Assembly: GCA_021604005.1 (NCBI GenBank)
Contig: BQIV01000037.1
Location: 1 to 45,735 of the forward strand
DNA length: 45,735 nucleotides
DNA from: Nitrospirales bacterium
Lineage (GTDB): Bacteria; Nitrospirota; Nitrospiria; Nitrospirales; UBA8639
Reading direction: 5' to 3'
Under the pieces are notes generated by a model. It saw nothing but the letters and a program-made list of their open reading frames with translations. It was not told where the DNA came from and did not search any database. The translations under genes and the position numbers were made by a program. Positions 16,516 to 25,527 of this stretch are shown one piece after another (position 1 is the stretch's first letter; each line of letters starts with the position of its first letter).

Positions 16516-17931
16516 ATGAAAAAGAAAATCCTTATCGTTGATGACGATCCAGATATTGTGCTCATGCTCACAGACCGGTTAGAAGGACAAGGCTATACCA
16601 CCGTGTCGGCAGCAGACGGCAAACAGGCCATTGATGCAATTGAACTTGAATCCCCGCATCTGGTTCTTCTGGATTTAACGCTTCCGCGCATGTCTGGCAT
16701 TGATGTCCTTCACGCGTTATTCCCACAGGGGAACCCGACGCATCAGTCCAAAGAACCTTCAGTATCGCCACCGAATCAGCAGGCCACAGATCTCCCCGTC
16801 ATCGTCATGACAGCCAATGCCACGATTGAAAATGCCGTGGAAGCCATGAAAACGGGGGCGTACGATTTCCTGACAAAACCCATCGATTTTGACCATTTAG
16901 AGATTGTGGTCAAGAAAGCCATGGAACGAGAAGTCTTGCGGCAACAAGTCACATCACTCCGGACAGAAGTCGAAAGCCGATATAACACGATTGTCGGCAA
17001 TAGTCCGAGCATCCACTCCATGATTGAACTCGCTAAACGTGCGGCTTCCTGCGACGCCACCGTTTTACTCCTAGGGGAAAGCGGGACAGGAAAAGAATTG
17101 TTTTCCCGCTCCATTCACAAATGGAGCCCTCGCCATGCCATGCCATTCAGTATCATTAATTGCGTGGCCTTAAACGAAACGCTCCTTGAGAATGAACTCT
17201 TTGGACATGAAAAAGGAGCCTTTACCGGGGCAGACTCCCGGCAAAAAGGCCGGATTGAAGAAGCGGACGGTGGAACGCTCTTCCTGGACGAAATCGGCGA
17301 CATGCCGTTGACATTGCAAGCGAAGCTTCTCCGGCTCCTTCAAGATCACGAATTTCATCGTGTGGGAGGAAGCCGGTTGGTGAAAGTGAATATTCGAGTC
17401 CTTGCCGCAACCAATAAAGATCTGAAGCAAGCCGTCAAAGAAGGACGGTTCCGTGAAGATCTCTACTTCCGGTTAAATGTCGTCAGCCTCTCACTGCCTC
17501 CGCTACGGGAACGACCCGATGACATTCTCCCCTTAGCTGAATTTTTCTTAGACTATCATCTTCGAGAGATGAAACGACCACCCCGGACCTTCACCAAAGA
17601 CGCCATCAAATCCATGCGCAGCTACAGTTGGCCCGGAAATATTCGAGAACTTAGTAACGCGATTGCACGCGCCGTCGTGCTGGGCATCGAAGAAGAAATC
17701 GTTTCCGAACAATTGGGGTTAGGCCCGTGGGGCGTCGATCCGTTCCAAGAAGGGGAAAACCTGCCCTACCATGAAGCCATCGAGCAATATAGCCGGCACA
17801 TTCTTGAACAGGCCCTTCGGCGAAGTAACTGGAGTCAAACCAAAGCCGCAGACCTTTTACAACTTCAGCGAACCTACTTGTCTCGCCTTCTCAAACAAAA
17901 GGATATTCAATTCGAACCCTCTGCAAATTAG
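16516..17931 (+). CDS. NtrC-family sigma-54-dependent response regulator
   Basis: A 471-aa regulator with three domains. The receiver (1-130) has the phosphoacceptor Asp53 in LVLLDLTLP and Lys121 in FLTKPID. The AAA+ domain (about 160-390) has Walker A GESGTGKE at 187-194 and the sigma-54 contact GAFTGA at 234-239. A Fis-type helix-turn-helix ends the protein (NWSQTKAADLLQLQRTYLSR). The receiver carries an unusual polar insertion of about 20 residues (71-91), between the alpha-3 segment and VIVMTA. It converges on the sensor kinase encoded on the opposite strand 41 bases away, and the two could be partners. Confidence 0.93.
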   Translation: MKKKILIVDDDPDIVLMLTDRLEGQGYTTVSAADGKQAIDAIELESPHLVLLDLTLPRMSGIDVLHALFPQGNPTHQSKEPSVSPPNQQATDLPVIVMTANATIENAVEAMKTGAYDFLTKPIDFDHLEIVVKKAMEREVLRQQVTSLRTEVESRYNTIVGNSPSIHSMIELAKRAASCDATVLLLGESGTGKELFSRSIHKWSPRHAMPFSIINCVALNETLLENELFGHEKGAFTGADSRQKGRIEEADGGTLFLDEIGDMPLTLQAKLLRLLQDHEFHRVGGSRLVKVNIRVLAATNKDLKQAVKEGRFREDLYFRLNVVSLSLPPLRERPDDILPLAEFFLDYHLREMKRPPRTFTKDAIKSMRSYSWPGNIRELSNAIARAVVLGIEEEIVSEQLGLGPWGVDPFQEGENLPYHEAIEQYSRHILEQALRRSNWSQTKAADLLQLQRTYLSRLLKQKDIQFEPSAN

Positions 17932-17972
17932 CGGCAGCAGAGGTTTCACGACGTTCAACGTAAGCCTTGTCG

Positions 17973-20249
17973 TTACACAGCCGCCACGCCGGCAACCGGT
18001 ACCGTGAAGAAAAACTGACTACCGCATCCAACCTCACTCTGCACCCAAATTTTTCCACCATGAAGTTCGACGAGACTTTTGGATATGGCGAGCCCTAATC
18101 CAGACCCTCTGGCTTCGACAACGACCGACTCCCCACGATAAAACCGTTCAAAAATATGCGGAACTTCATTTGAAGGAATACCGCAACCCGAGTCTTTCAC
18201 GCAAACCTCGACCATGTGATCATCTCGAATACGCCCGTCGACCTGAACATCAGTGCCCGGCTCTGAGAATTTCATGGCATTATTGATGAGATTTGTTAGG
18301 ACTTGATCTAGCTTATCCCGGTCTCCCAGGATAAGCGGAAGAGGCATAGTGTGATCAAAGCCCACGCTCAGTGATATTTGTCGGGCGGCCGGCTGCATCA
18401 CCTCAACCACTTCATGAGCCAGTTCTTCCATGGATATGGGTGCACAACTCAGCTGCATGACTCCAGCATCAATTTTTGACAGATCAAGCAGGTCGTTGCT
18501 CATTCGAGTGAGGCGTTCAAGATTACGCTTCACACGCGATAAATAGAAGGATTGTCGTTCATTCAGGGTACCGGTGAGACCATCGAGCATATTATCCACC
18601 AACCCCTTCATCGACGTCATCGGCGTGCGAAGTTCATGGGACGCAATCGAGACAAACATCGATTTGAGGCGATCATGTTCACGAAGACGCTCATTGGCTT
18701 GCTGCAACGCTTCGGTTCTCTCTTGCACGCGCTCTTCCAGTGTCTGGTTGAACTGTTCGAGTGCCTGGTACGCCCGCGCGTTATCGATAGCCACAGACAC
18801 ATGATTGGCGATGGTCATGAGCACATCAAGATCTTCTTGCGTGCAGGGCCCGTCACTCCGGTCTGCCCCAAGATACCCCAAAATCCGATCTTGGCTTTTC
18901 AGAGGCGCAACCATAAAGGACGTCACGTCAATCTCTCGACAAGCCTTTAAAACGGGCGGGTACAATCGGTCAGCCACAGTCTCGATATCCTTGACCAAGA
19001 TTGGCTTCCCACGAAAGACGAGCTCTGCACTCATGCTTCCGTCATCGTGAATAGGTATCTTCAACCCTTTTACGGCGGATTCCATTTCTTCCGGCACGCC
19101 CGTGATCTGCGAAACGATACCCAGATGCTCCTCCGGTTTATAAAAAATCAACACCATTCTCGCAAACCCTAGATTGTCAGCGAGAAGGTTGAGCACCGTG
19201 GCAAGCAATCGGTCAACATCCAAGTTTGAGGCGATTGCAGCTCCCGTCTGGTTGAGGGCTGAAAGTTGCGAAACCTGTTTGGTAATTGTCTCGACATGCT
19301 TCGAGATCGCATCTTCGCGTTGCTGCAAGGATACCGTCATCTGATTAATGCTTGTCGTCAATTGGCCAACTTCGTCTCGAGTCGCGGCCTCAACCGAGTT
19401 GGATAAATCCCCGGCGGCTATGTGCTTGGCCACCCCTGCCAATTTTCGCAACGGTCTAATAATTTGATTGGCCAACATGGTCGTCAAGGCAATACCGACA
19501 ACCATAAAAAAGATCGCCATGACGGTGACCTTCCAGATCATGGCATCTAGGGTTTTCACCATGGACAATTGCGTTAACCCAACATGGATCACCCCATACA
19601 CCTCGGATGAGTTCGTATCATCACTCATGGAAAATGAGTTTTCTTGATCTTCCAGCGACAAGGGACCGAATGCGGGTTCCGGACTTGCCTGCCGTCTTAC
19701 TGGAAGCGCAAAGTCATAGAGCGTTTCTCCAGTCTTTCCACCTTCGTCCAGTATTGGACCGGGCTTCACACGAATTGACGAAGCGCGTTCCTGTTGGTCG
19801 TATACGGTAAATATAGTCGTAAGGGGTTGGTGTCCAAAGGCTGCAAGTGCCGCTGCCGTCAATGCGTTGTCTGGGTACAATGGACGGTCTACGTTGCGCT
19901 TCTCATAATGCAATACATCGAGACGTCCTTTAGACGATTCAACTAATCGCTCGCCGGTGGGTCCTGCGACGACAACGTACACCACTTCATCCACCGAGAG
20001 CGCGCCTTCCGCAACCTGCTCAAGAGAAACGGTATCTTGGGTAATGAGCCCATATCGACCATTATGAACAAGATTGTTGATCAAAATCGTCCCGGTTTTT
20101 CGTAACGCCTTCTCCATTGAAAGGGCTTGCTGATCAACGAAATACCAGCTTAATCCGGAACAGACGCCAATAATGATCAAACTAATAAACAGGACGAGTT
20201 TGGTCCGAAGACTACTGAAGAACGTTCGTGGGGAAGGATGACGATCCAT
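17973..20249 (-). CDS. Membrane sensor histidine kinase (HAMP-GAF-HisKA-HATPase)
   Basis: A 758-aa kinase. The N-terminal membrane helix (LVLFISLIIIGVCSGLSWYF) is followed by a periplasmic region of about 200 residues and a second helix (VTVMAIFFMVVGIALTTML). A HAMP domain, a GAF domain (about 345-490), a coiled coil and HisKA with His538 in SHELRTP come next. The C-terminal ATPase has N, G1 and G2 boxes (NLINNAMKF, DSGCGIP, GSGLGLAIS). It lies 27 bases downstream of a periplasmic binding protein on the same strand, suggesting that the binding protein presents the signal. Confidence 0.93.
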   Translation of the reverse strand: MDRHPSPRTFFSSLRTKLVLFISLIIIGVCSGLSWYFVDQQALSMEKALRKTGTILINNLVHNGRYGLITQDTVSLEQVAEGALSVDEVVYVVVAGPTGERLVESSKGRLDVLHYEKRNVDRPLYPDNALTAAALAAFGHQPLTTIFTVYDQQERASSIRVKPGPILDEGGKTGETLYDFALPVRRQASPEPAFGPLSLEDQENSFSMSDDTNSSEVYGVIHVGLTQLSMVKTLDAMIWKVTVMAIFFMVVGIALTTMLANQIIRPLRKLAGVAKHIAAGDLSNSVEAATRDEVGQLTTSINQMTVSLQQREDAISKHVETITKQVSQLSALNQTGAAIASNLDVDRLLATVLNLLADNLGFARMVLIFYKPEEHLGIVSQITGVPEEMESAVKGLKIPIHDDGSMSAELVFRGKPILVKDIETVADRLYPPVLKACREIDVTSFMVAPLKSQDRILGYLGADRSDGPCTQEDLDVLMTIANHVSVAIDNARAYQALEQFNQTLEERVQERTEALQQANERLREHDRLKSMFVSIASHELRTPMTSMKGLVDNMLDGLTGTLNERQSFYLSRVKRNLERLTRMSNDLLDLSKIDAGVMQLSCAPISMEELAHEVVEVMQPAARQISLSVGFDHTMPLPLILGDRDKLDQVLTNLINNAMKFSEPGTDVQVDGRIRDDHMVEVCVKDSGCGIPSNEVPHIFERFYRGESVVVEARGSGLGLAISKSLVELHGGKIWVQSEVGCGSQFFFTVPVAGVAAV

Positions 20250-20276
20250 AGTCCTGTTCGCAATCGTGTCATCGAA

Positions 20277-21221
20277 TTAATACATCGTATGAACCCGGTC
20301 TAATACATTCGGCGAGACCGTAATCCCTAAAAAGTTGGCCGTTTTCAGGTTTATGGCCAATCGCAACGGTTCGGGCGATAAGATAACTCCCGGCGTAAAT
20401 TGATGGCCCTCAAGAAATCCTTCAGCTAACCGCGCCGCTTGCTTACCAACATCTTCGTAGTTGAAATGGACACTCAATAATGCGCCCTTCCGAACAAGAT
20501 CGGCAGAAAACCCGATGACAGGAACATTGGCTTCAAGTGTGGTCCGCAAGAGAAAGTCAAAAGACTCTGGAGTGACGACCGTACTATCGGGAAGCAACCA
20601 CAAGGCGTCGATGTCATGCACAATGGCACGAAGCGAAGCCGGCACGTCTTTTTCCGATGACACGACACGTGCGATCAATTTCATCCCCAGGGCATTAGCT
20701 TCGGATGCGGCTTCCTTCACAATTCTCCCGGTTTTTCGGGCATTGTAGATCACGCCCACCCGCTTTACCGACGGCAACACCTCCTGCAGTGATTGGATTT
20801 GATCTTTGAAGGGAATCTCTAAGGCAATGCCAGCCATACGTGACTTGGTGAGATTGTATTTTGCCGGGTCCAAGACCATACAAAACATACTGGGAATCGA
20901 CGGCAGACCCTGCCGGACGACAAGCGCCGCCTTCAAACCCACAGCAACGATAAAGCTTGGCTGTAACGAGCGGATTTTTTCAACGACCGGCTCGCCATGG
21001 CTTAAATCTCCATGGAGAGACAGTCGTTCGACCTGCCGCAACGAGGGTGAAAAGTTATTTAAAAATGCTTTGACGGTTTGATCATAGGACGTAATGTCCG
21101 ATGACTGTACGATCACAACCGATTGGGCAACAGCGGAAGGAGGGAAAAAGCTAAAGTGACAGCCGAGAAAAATGGCAATGCACACCAAAAATGGGAAACG
21201 GCTATTTCTGGCTAGCCACAT
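20277..21221 (-). CDS. Periplasmic ABC substrate-binding-like protein (PF04392 type)
   Basis: A 314-aa protein of the TrpX-like ABC_sub_bind family. A signal peptide (RFPFLVCIAIFLGCHFSFF, cleavage near AVAQS) is followed by two lobes, with VGVIYNARKTG and IVHDIDALWLLPDSTVVTP typical of the family. No permease or ATPase gene is adjacent; the next gene is the sensor kinase. It may therefore act as a signal receptor rather than an importer component. The frame is open for 65 more codons upstream (to 21416), but those residues are basic and unlike a signal peptide, so the ATG at 21221 is preferred. No strong ribosome-binding site supports any start. Confidence 0.82.
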   Translation of the reverse strand: MWLARNSRFPFLVCIAIFLGCHFSFFPPSAVAQSVVIVQSSDITSYDQTVKAFLNNFSPSLRQVERLSLHGDLSHGEPVVEKIRSLQPSFIVAVGLKAALVVRQGLPSIPSMFCMVLDPAKYNLTKSRMAGIALEIPFKDQIQSLQEVLPSVKRVGVIYNARKTGRIVKEAASEANALGMKLIARVVSSEKDVPASLRAIVHDIDALWLLPDSTVVTPESFDFLLRTTLEANVPVIGFSADLVRKGALLSVHFNYEDVGKQAARLAEGFLEGHQFTPGVILSPEPLRLAINLKTANFLGITVSPNVLDRVHTMY

Positions 21222-21588
21222 ATCGAAGGAGACAGCATTAGACCGGTATGACTGAAAACGCAGAAACGAAGGAATCCGGCATTGAGTAGGCATTCGAGGA
21301 ACGATCGGTCGACTGGCTTGAAATAGAGAACGCACGGTTTTCACTCCATGCCGATGTCGCAAACAGGGTTGTGACGCTATCCATTCGACATCGTCCCATA
21401 TTCTTGAACATTTCATCGTCTACCAGCACACGTCTCGGACCATTCGCTCGCTCATATCCATCGTGACTCATCCGCGTAGACGACAAACATAGAGACTATC
21501 ACGAGAGTTTGCTCATTAGGTGTTGTGTTGGATTCATTCGTTGATCCATTCCGAGGACATCCAGCTCTGCATTCATCGGGTGAGAACG
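21222..21588. other. Intergenic tract before the substrate-binding gene
   Basis: About 370 bases without a convincing gene. The minus-strand frame of the binding protein stays open through part of it, so the gene could start further upstream than annotated. No repeat or structured element is evident. Confidence 0.4.
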
Positions 21589-21918
21589 TTATGACACCAA
21601 ACCCGTCGTGCAAAACTGCGCCGTCAATGCACGAATTGACCGGACTTCATCGCTCTCCGTGATCACTCGCGTACCCCACTGGGGCTGCCACCCGCAATTG
21701 ATACATCGTATGTCGTTTTTCGTTGTCAGGTCAATGACTTGAGCCGTCAGTAACCCACGACATTTCGGACATCGTCGAGCGGCAGGAGAGTGAATGCCAT
21801 GCATCTTTACATCAGCGGTCCACATCGTCTGTGCCTCGGTCACCGGAAGTGAGCCCGGAATTGACCGGGTCCGGCGCTTTCGGGGCTTTGGGGTTTTCAC
21901 ATAAGACTTTTTTTTCAT
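21589..21918 (-). CDS. Small zinc-ribbon protein
   Basis: A 109-aa basic protein of unknown role. The N-terminus is lysine/arginine-rich (KKKSYVKTPKPRKRRTR). The middle holds a four-cysteine ribbon, CPKC and CINCGW, separated by about 20 residues, a typical zinc-binding knuckle pair. The start is supported by AAGGAGAA seven bases upstream of the ATG. Charge and ribbon suggest nucleic-acid binding, but nothing shows the target. Confidence 0.75.
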   Translation of the reverse strand: MKKKSYVKTPKPRKRRTRSIPGSLPVTEAQTMWTADVKMHGIHSPAARRCPKCRGLLTAQVIDLTTKNDIRCINCGWQPQWGTRVITESDEVRSIRALTAQFCTTGLVS

Positions 21919-21998
21919 CGCACGTTCTCCTTCTTTACAAGGCTGATACGATATTCAGACGACCATGCGCCCACGATCCAACAAGGAGCTGCACTACA

Positions 21999-22097
21999 AT
22001 GCGAAGAAATAGCAAAGCTGATGCCGAAGCCGTACTCAAGGAACTGCAGTCAAAAGAGGATGGTTCTGTACGGATTTTCGCGGTCGCGGAACACTGA
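21999..22097 (+). CDS. Possible 32-aa micro-protein
   Basis: The ATG at 21999 is preceded by AAGGAG about 10 bases upstream and opens a 32-codon frame, MRRNSKADAEAVLKELQSKE then DGSVRIFAVAEH. The composition is protein-like (amphipathic helix, few rare residues). It lies between the zinc-ribbon gene and apaH, both on the other strand. Homology cannot be tested here, so this is a tentative call. Confidence 0.35.
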   Translation: MRRNSKADAEAVLKELQSKEDGSVRIFAVAEH

Positions 22098-22281
22098 CTG
22101 TCCATAAGGCCGACTTCAATGAATCTGATTAGATACATGTGTTATCTAAACAGATACACCAACAAGTCCTTACCATGAGCAAGACACACTCGTTCAATCC
22201 ATATGATGTTGTCACGAACTGGGGAAGGCCAAAATCGATAAAAGAGCAGGGAATTGAGGAGAAGGACGAACGGCGGACAGT

Positions 22282-23088
22282 TTACTTTGCACAGGAGACT
22301 CGAAAAAGTTTTCGATCTTCAAGTCGAAGGGCCGTCAAGGCTCGGCCCCAGACACATCCGGTATCAAGCCCGATCAGTGTGTCATGAACATAGAGTCCTA
22401 ACGCAGACCAATGACCAAAAATGACGACTTCATGATTGCTTGAACGTCTGGGAGCTTGGAACCAAGGGACCAAACCCTTGTCAGCTTGGTCGGGCGCACC
22501 TTTAAACGAAAAATCAGGCACACCATCGGCCGAACACATCCGCAGTCGTGTCAAGACATTCGTTGAGAAACTCAATCGATCATGATACGACAGGTTTTTT
22601 GACCAGACACCGTGAGCATGTCGAAAATAGATGAACGGCAGCAACTCAACAAAATTCTTACTCCGTAAGGCCGTTTCCACTTCACGCGCCAACGTCACGG
22701 CCTGCGTTGCCGTCCATTGTGGCAATAGACCGGCATGCAACATCAAATACCCGTTTTCCAGATGAATCATCGAGCGAAAACGCAACCAGGTTAACAACTC
22801 ATCACAATCCGGTGCGGAGAGCACCTCTCCCAAGGTATCTTTATGTTGCAACTTGGTGACGCCGGCCCAGATTGCAAGTAAATGTAAATCATGATTGCCC
22901 AACACCGTAACAGCCGCCGGGCCAAGTTCCTTGATATACCGAAGGACAGCCAAAGAGTCCGGGCCACGATTGACCAGGTCGCCAACCAGCCAAAGACGAT
23001 CACAGGCTGCATCAAACTTTATGCGCCTCATCAGCTTTCGCAAGGCTTTAAAACACCCTTGAATGTCACCAATGACATACGTGGCCAT
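22282..23088 (-). CDS. apaH: Symmetrical bis(5'-nucleosyl)-tetraphosphatase ApaH
   Basis: A 268-aa metallophosphatase that splits Ap4A into two ADP molecules. It has the family metal motifs GDIQGC at 7-12, GDLVNRGPDS near 36-45 and GNHDLH near 64-69, with a downstream HAG in LMLHAGLLPQW. Length and order match E. coli ApaH. The start has GAGGTG close upstream of the ATG. It removes Ap4A, which builds up under oxidative and heat stress, and it can also help decap nucleotide-capped RNA. The gene stands alone on this strand. Confidence 0.93.
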   Translation of the reverse strand: MATYVIGDIQGCFKALRKLMRRIKFDAACDRLWLVGDLVNRGPDSLAVLRYIKELGPAAVTVLGNHDLHLLAIWAGVTKLQHKDTLGEVLSAPDCDELLTWLRFRSMIHLENGYLMLHAGLLPQWTATQAVTLAREVETALRSKNFVELLPFIYFRHAHGVWSKNLSYHDRLSFSTNVLTRLRMCSADGVPDFSFKGAPDQADKGLVPWFQAPRRSSNHEVVIFGHWSALGLYVHDTLIGLDTGCVWGRALTALRLEDRKLFRVSCAK

Positions 23089-23194
23089 AACACCTCATGT
23101 CATCACTATTTGCAATTGTCTTGATAACAACGTAGCGTGATATGCGCGAGGAAACAAGCCTTTCAGAGAAAAAGTAACACATGAGGGTTGCACG

Positions 23195-23947
23195 ATGCTC
23201 GACAACCTCTTCGTCTTTCAACCAGCGCCTTGGACCGGACAACGCGGAACACACGGTAGTGAGCTTCCACTCGAAGACGTGTGGCTGACCAGTGACTCCG
23301 ATGTACGGCTGTTTAGTTGGTTTGTTGATGCAGGGCCACAACAACCAGTATTGCTCTGGTGTCACGGCAATGCTGGAAACATTAGTCACCGCCTGGCAAA
23401 TCTTGTCGAATTACACCGGCATGGGCTCTCTGTCATGATTTTTGATTATCGAGGATATGGAAAAAGTACTGGAACGCCATCGGAAACAGGCCTCTACCAA
23501 GACGCCCTGGCGGCCTATGACTTTCTGCGCATACACAAGAAGGTCAATCCCAAACGTCTCGTCGTGTTCGGACGTTCATTGGGTGCAGCTATCGCTGGTG
23601 AAATCGTTCGGCAACGCCCTGCAGCCGGACTGATATTGGAAGGGGCATTCCCCTCTATACAATCAATGGCTGATCATCATTATTTTGGGCTACCGGCTCA
23701 CTGGTTCTTGGACTCACAGTTCAATCTACGCCAAAAGCTTCCAGACATTTCTTTGCCACTCCTCATCATCCATGGAGAACACGACACCATTGTTCCGATC
23801 AAGTTGGGCAGACAAGTATACGAAGCCGCCACACCACCCAAGCACTGGTACCCTGTTCGAGGAGCGGGGCATAACGATGTCCCATTCGTCGGTGGACGCA
23901 CATATTTTCAGCATCTACTCACCTTCATCCAAAAGGTTGTCTCCTAA
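23195..23947 (+). CDS. Alpha/beta hydrolase (ABHD13-like, serine hydrolase)
   Basis: A 250-aa soluble hydrolase. The oxyanion-hole motif WCHGNAGN lies at 55-62, the nucleophile elbow GRSLG has Ser128, and the acid and histidine are probably Asp197 (HGEHD) and His226 (GAGHND). The family includes esterases and lipases of undefined substrate. There is no signal peptide or membrane segment. The gene is divergent from apaH, with a gap of about 100 bases that would hold both promoters. Confidence 0.87.
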   Translation: MLDNLFVFQPAPWTGQRGTHGSELPLEDVWLTSDSDVRLFSWFVDAGPQQPVLLWCHGNAGNISHRLANLVELHRHGLSVMIFDYRGYGKSTGTPSETGLYQDALAAYDFLRIHKKVNPKRLVVFGRSLGAAIAGEIVRQRPAAGLILEGAFPSIQSMADHHYFGLPAHWFLDSQFNLRQKLPDISLPLLIIHGEHDTIVPIKLGRQVYEAATPPKHWYPVRGAGHNDVPFVGGRTYFQHLLTFIQKVVS

Positions 23948-24088
23948 CCGCTCCACTTGAATCGCTTGACGCGTTTTGAGAAGACTCGCTACCATCTCAA
24001 CGCACTGAACAACCTTCAAAGTCGATGAAGGCCCTTCAAGAACCACACCATACGTTCCAGAAAGCTTTACTCTGATGGAGACACATGT

Positions 24089-24751
24089 ATGAATCGCATT
24101 TTAGAGCCTGAGTTGATGGATGACCCTGAACAAGCACATATTTATGCATCGGCCAATTTCACAGAAGAAAATCAAGGTTTTGTCGACCGGTTTTTGCAAG
24201 CACATGGGCATGAATTGGAAAACGCCCATGTCGTTGACCTCGGATGTGGCCCTGGCGATATCCCTATCCGCCTGGTACAGGCACATCCCACCCTGCGGGT
24301 AACGGGGATTGATGCCTCTCAGCCGATGATCGACATTGCGCAACGCATGGTTGCTGAGGCGAATGTAAGCGATCGAATTGAACTTCGCTGCCAACGGGTT
24401 CAAGACGCCAGATTTCCCACTCAAGTCGATGCGATCATTTCAAATAGCCTCGCGCATCATGTGCCCAATCCGCTTCAATTCTGGTACGTCATCAAAACCA
24501 TCGCCAAACCGGGTGCTCCCGTGCTGGTCATGGATTTGATTCGCCCGGAATCGACTGAAGATGCGCAAGCTCTTGTTGACCAATATGCTGCAGAAGAACC
24601 CGAAAGACTCCGACAAGACTTCTACAATTCACTCCTAGCGGCGTTTACCGAGGACGATGTTGCCGCCCACCTGGCCGAGCTCAACTTGAGTCGTTTACTT
24701 CTTGATGTCCCAGATGACCGGCATTGGATTGTTGAGGGACGAGTGTTTTAA
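24089..24751 (+). CDS. Class I SAM-dependent methyltransferase
   Basis: A 220-aa methyltransferase. The SAM motif I is VVDLGCGPGDI near residues 48-58, followed by GIDASQPMIDIA (acidic residue at the end of strand 2) and ISNSLAHHVPNP (motif IV region). The substrate cannot be told; the helices around the motifs resemble small-molecule methyltransferases. The start is supported by GGAG about 10 bases upstream of the ATG. It stands alone on the plus strand, about 340 bases before tRNA-Gln. Confidence 0.87.
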   Translation: MNRILEPELMDDPEQAHIYASANFTEENQGFVDRFLQAHGHELENAHVVDLGCGPGDIPIRLVQAHPTLRVTGIDASQPMIDIAQRMVAEANVSDRIELRCQRVQDARFPTQVDAIISNSLAHHVPNPLQFWYVIKTIAKPGAPVLVMDLIRPESTEDAQALVDQYAAEEPERLRQDFYNSLLAAFTEDDVAAHLAELNLSRLLLDVPDDRHWIVEGRVF

Positions 24752-25093
24752 CACAATTTGACGATTGATCCTCTTTAACACGAGCACACGCGACAAATTC
24801 TCATACGCAAACAAGACAAGTGCGTCGTTCGTATCTCGTAAGAAACTGAAGGACATTTCCCACGAAATACGAACAACTATGAGCAAGTCCCAATAAGTTC
24901 CAGCTGAGGTTGATCAATTAACACCGGCCGATCACTCACTCCAAGCATACGAAAGTTATTTGAAACGGCTATAGCGACGAGATACGCTTCACGAGATACG
25001 AGCGACGTATATTGGAAAGGCCCCCTGCAGTCTTGTTCAATACTCCAAGCATCTTGACTCAGACCGTCTCAAGCCTTAATGTAGGGGCTTGGT
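24752..25093. other. Intergenic tract with inverted repeats before tRNA-Gln
   Basis: No gene is supported. Arms GTTCGTATCTCGT (24827-24839) and ACGAAATACGAAC (24862-24874) pair with one mismatch, enclosing AAACTGAAGGACATTTCCC; a homologous structure occurs at 39466-39514. A second palindrome-like stretch follows at about 24976-25010, with repeated CGAGATACG. The motif at 24951-24973 recurs at 291 and 32871. Confidence 0.6.
24827..24874 (+). repeat. Hairpin-forming dispersed repeat, copy 1
   Basis: The two 13-base arms can pair with a single mismatch, and the loop AAACTGAAGGA is shared with copy 2 at 39466-39514. The arms differ between the two copies, but each keeps its own pairing. This is the pattern expected of a structured repeat family rather than chance. 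Confidence 0.6.
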
Positions 25094-25167
25094 TGGGGGA
25101 TCGTCTAGGGGCAAGACATTAGATTTTGGTTCTAAGAACCCAGGTTCGATTCCTGGTCCCCCAGCCA
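25094..25167 (+). tRNA. tRNA-Gln(TTG)
   Basis: Acceptor arm TGGGGGA (25094-25100) pairs with TCCCCCA (25157-25163); G and an encoded CCA follow. The D arm is GTCTAGGGGCAAGAC. The anticodon stem TTAGA/TCTAA encloses TTTTGGT, giving anticodon TTG (glutamine). The T arm is CCAGGTTCGATTCCTGG. All arms fold canonically. Confidence 0.96.
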
Positions 25168-25527
25168 CTTCATACCTACGATTCAACGTCGCGTTCATAT
25201 GTCTCATCTTACAATTTTCTTCCCGCACTTCACGATCACATCTCGCCCATCGATTTGTCTCATTCCTGGAAGTAACTTCTAGAAATTCTGAGAAGAGTTC
25301 CGCTCACACACACGCCATCAACGAATCATCGGTCACTCGGTTGTACAAGTCCCGCTCGCCAGGTTTATGATATGGCAACCAAGGACGGCATCTCACCAAT
25401 GAGGCACATGTGACGAAAGATCCATTTCATGTGAACAGACCACACGAACTGGGAGACCATTGCCTTGAACGCATAGCGTAAGCGCAAGACAATCGTGCCA
25501 TTCCATTCGTCACAGAAGGATTGCAAC
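25168..25527. other. Intergenic tract between tRNA-Gln and the PilJ-N kinase
   Basis: About 360 bases between the tRNA and the kinase start. No small gene, hairpin or repeat is evident. It probably contains the kinase promoter, but no -35/-10 pair is clear. Confidence 0.4.

Noticed and set aside
22139-22387. 82-codon plus-strand frame from a GTG
   Set aside because: Its 3' half is antisense to apaH and no ribosome-binding site or family pattern was found.
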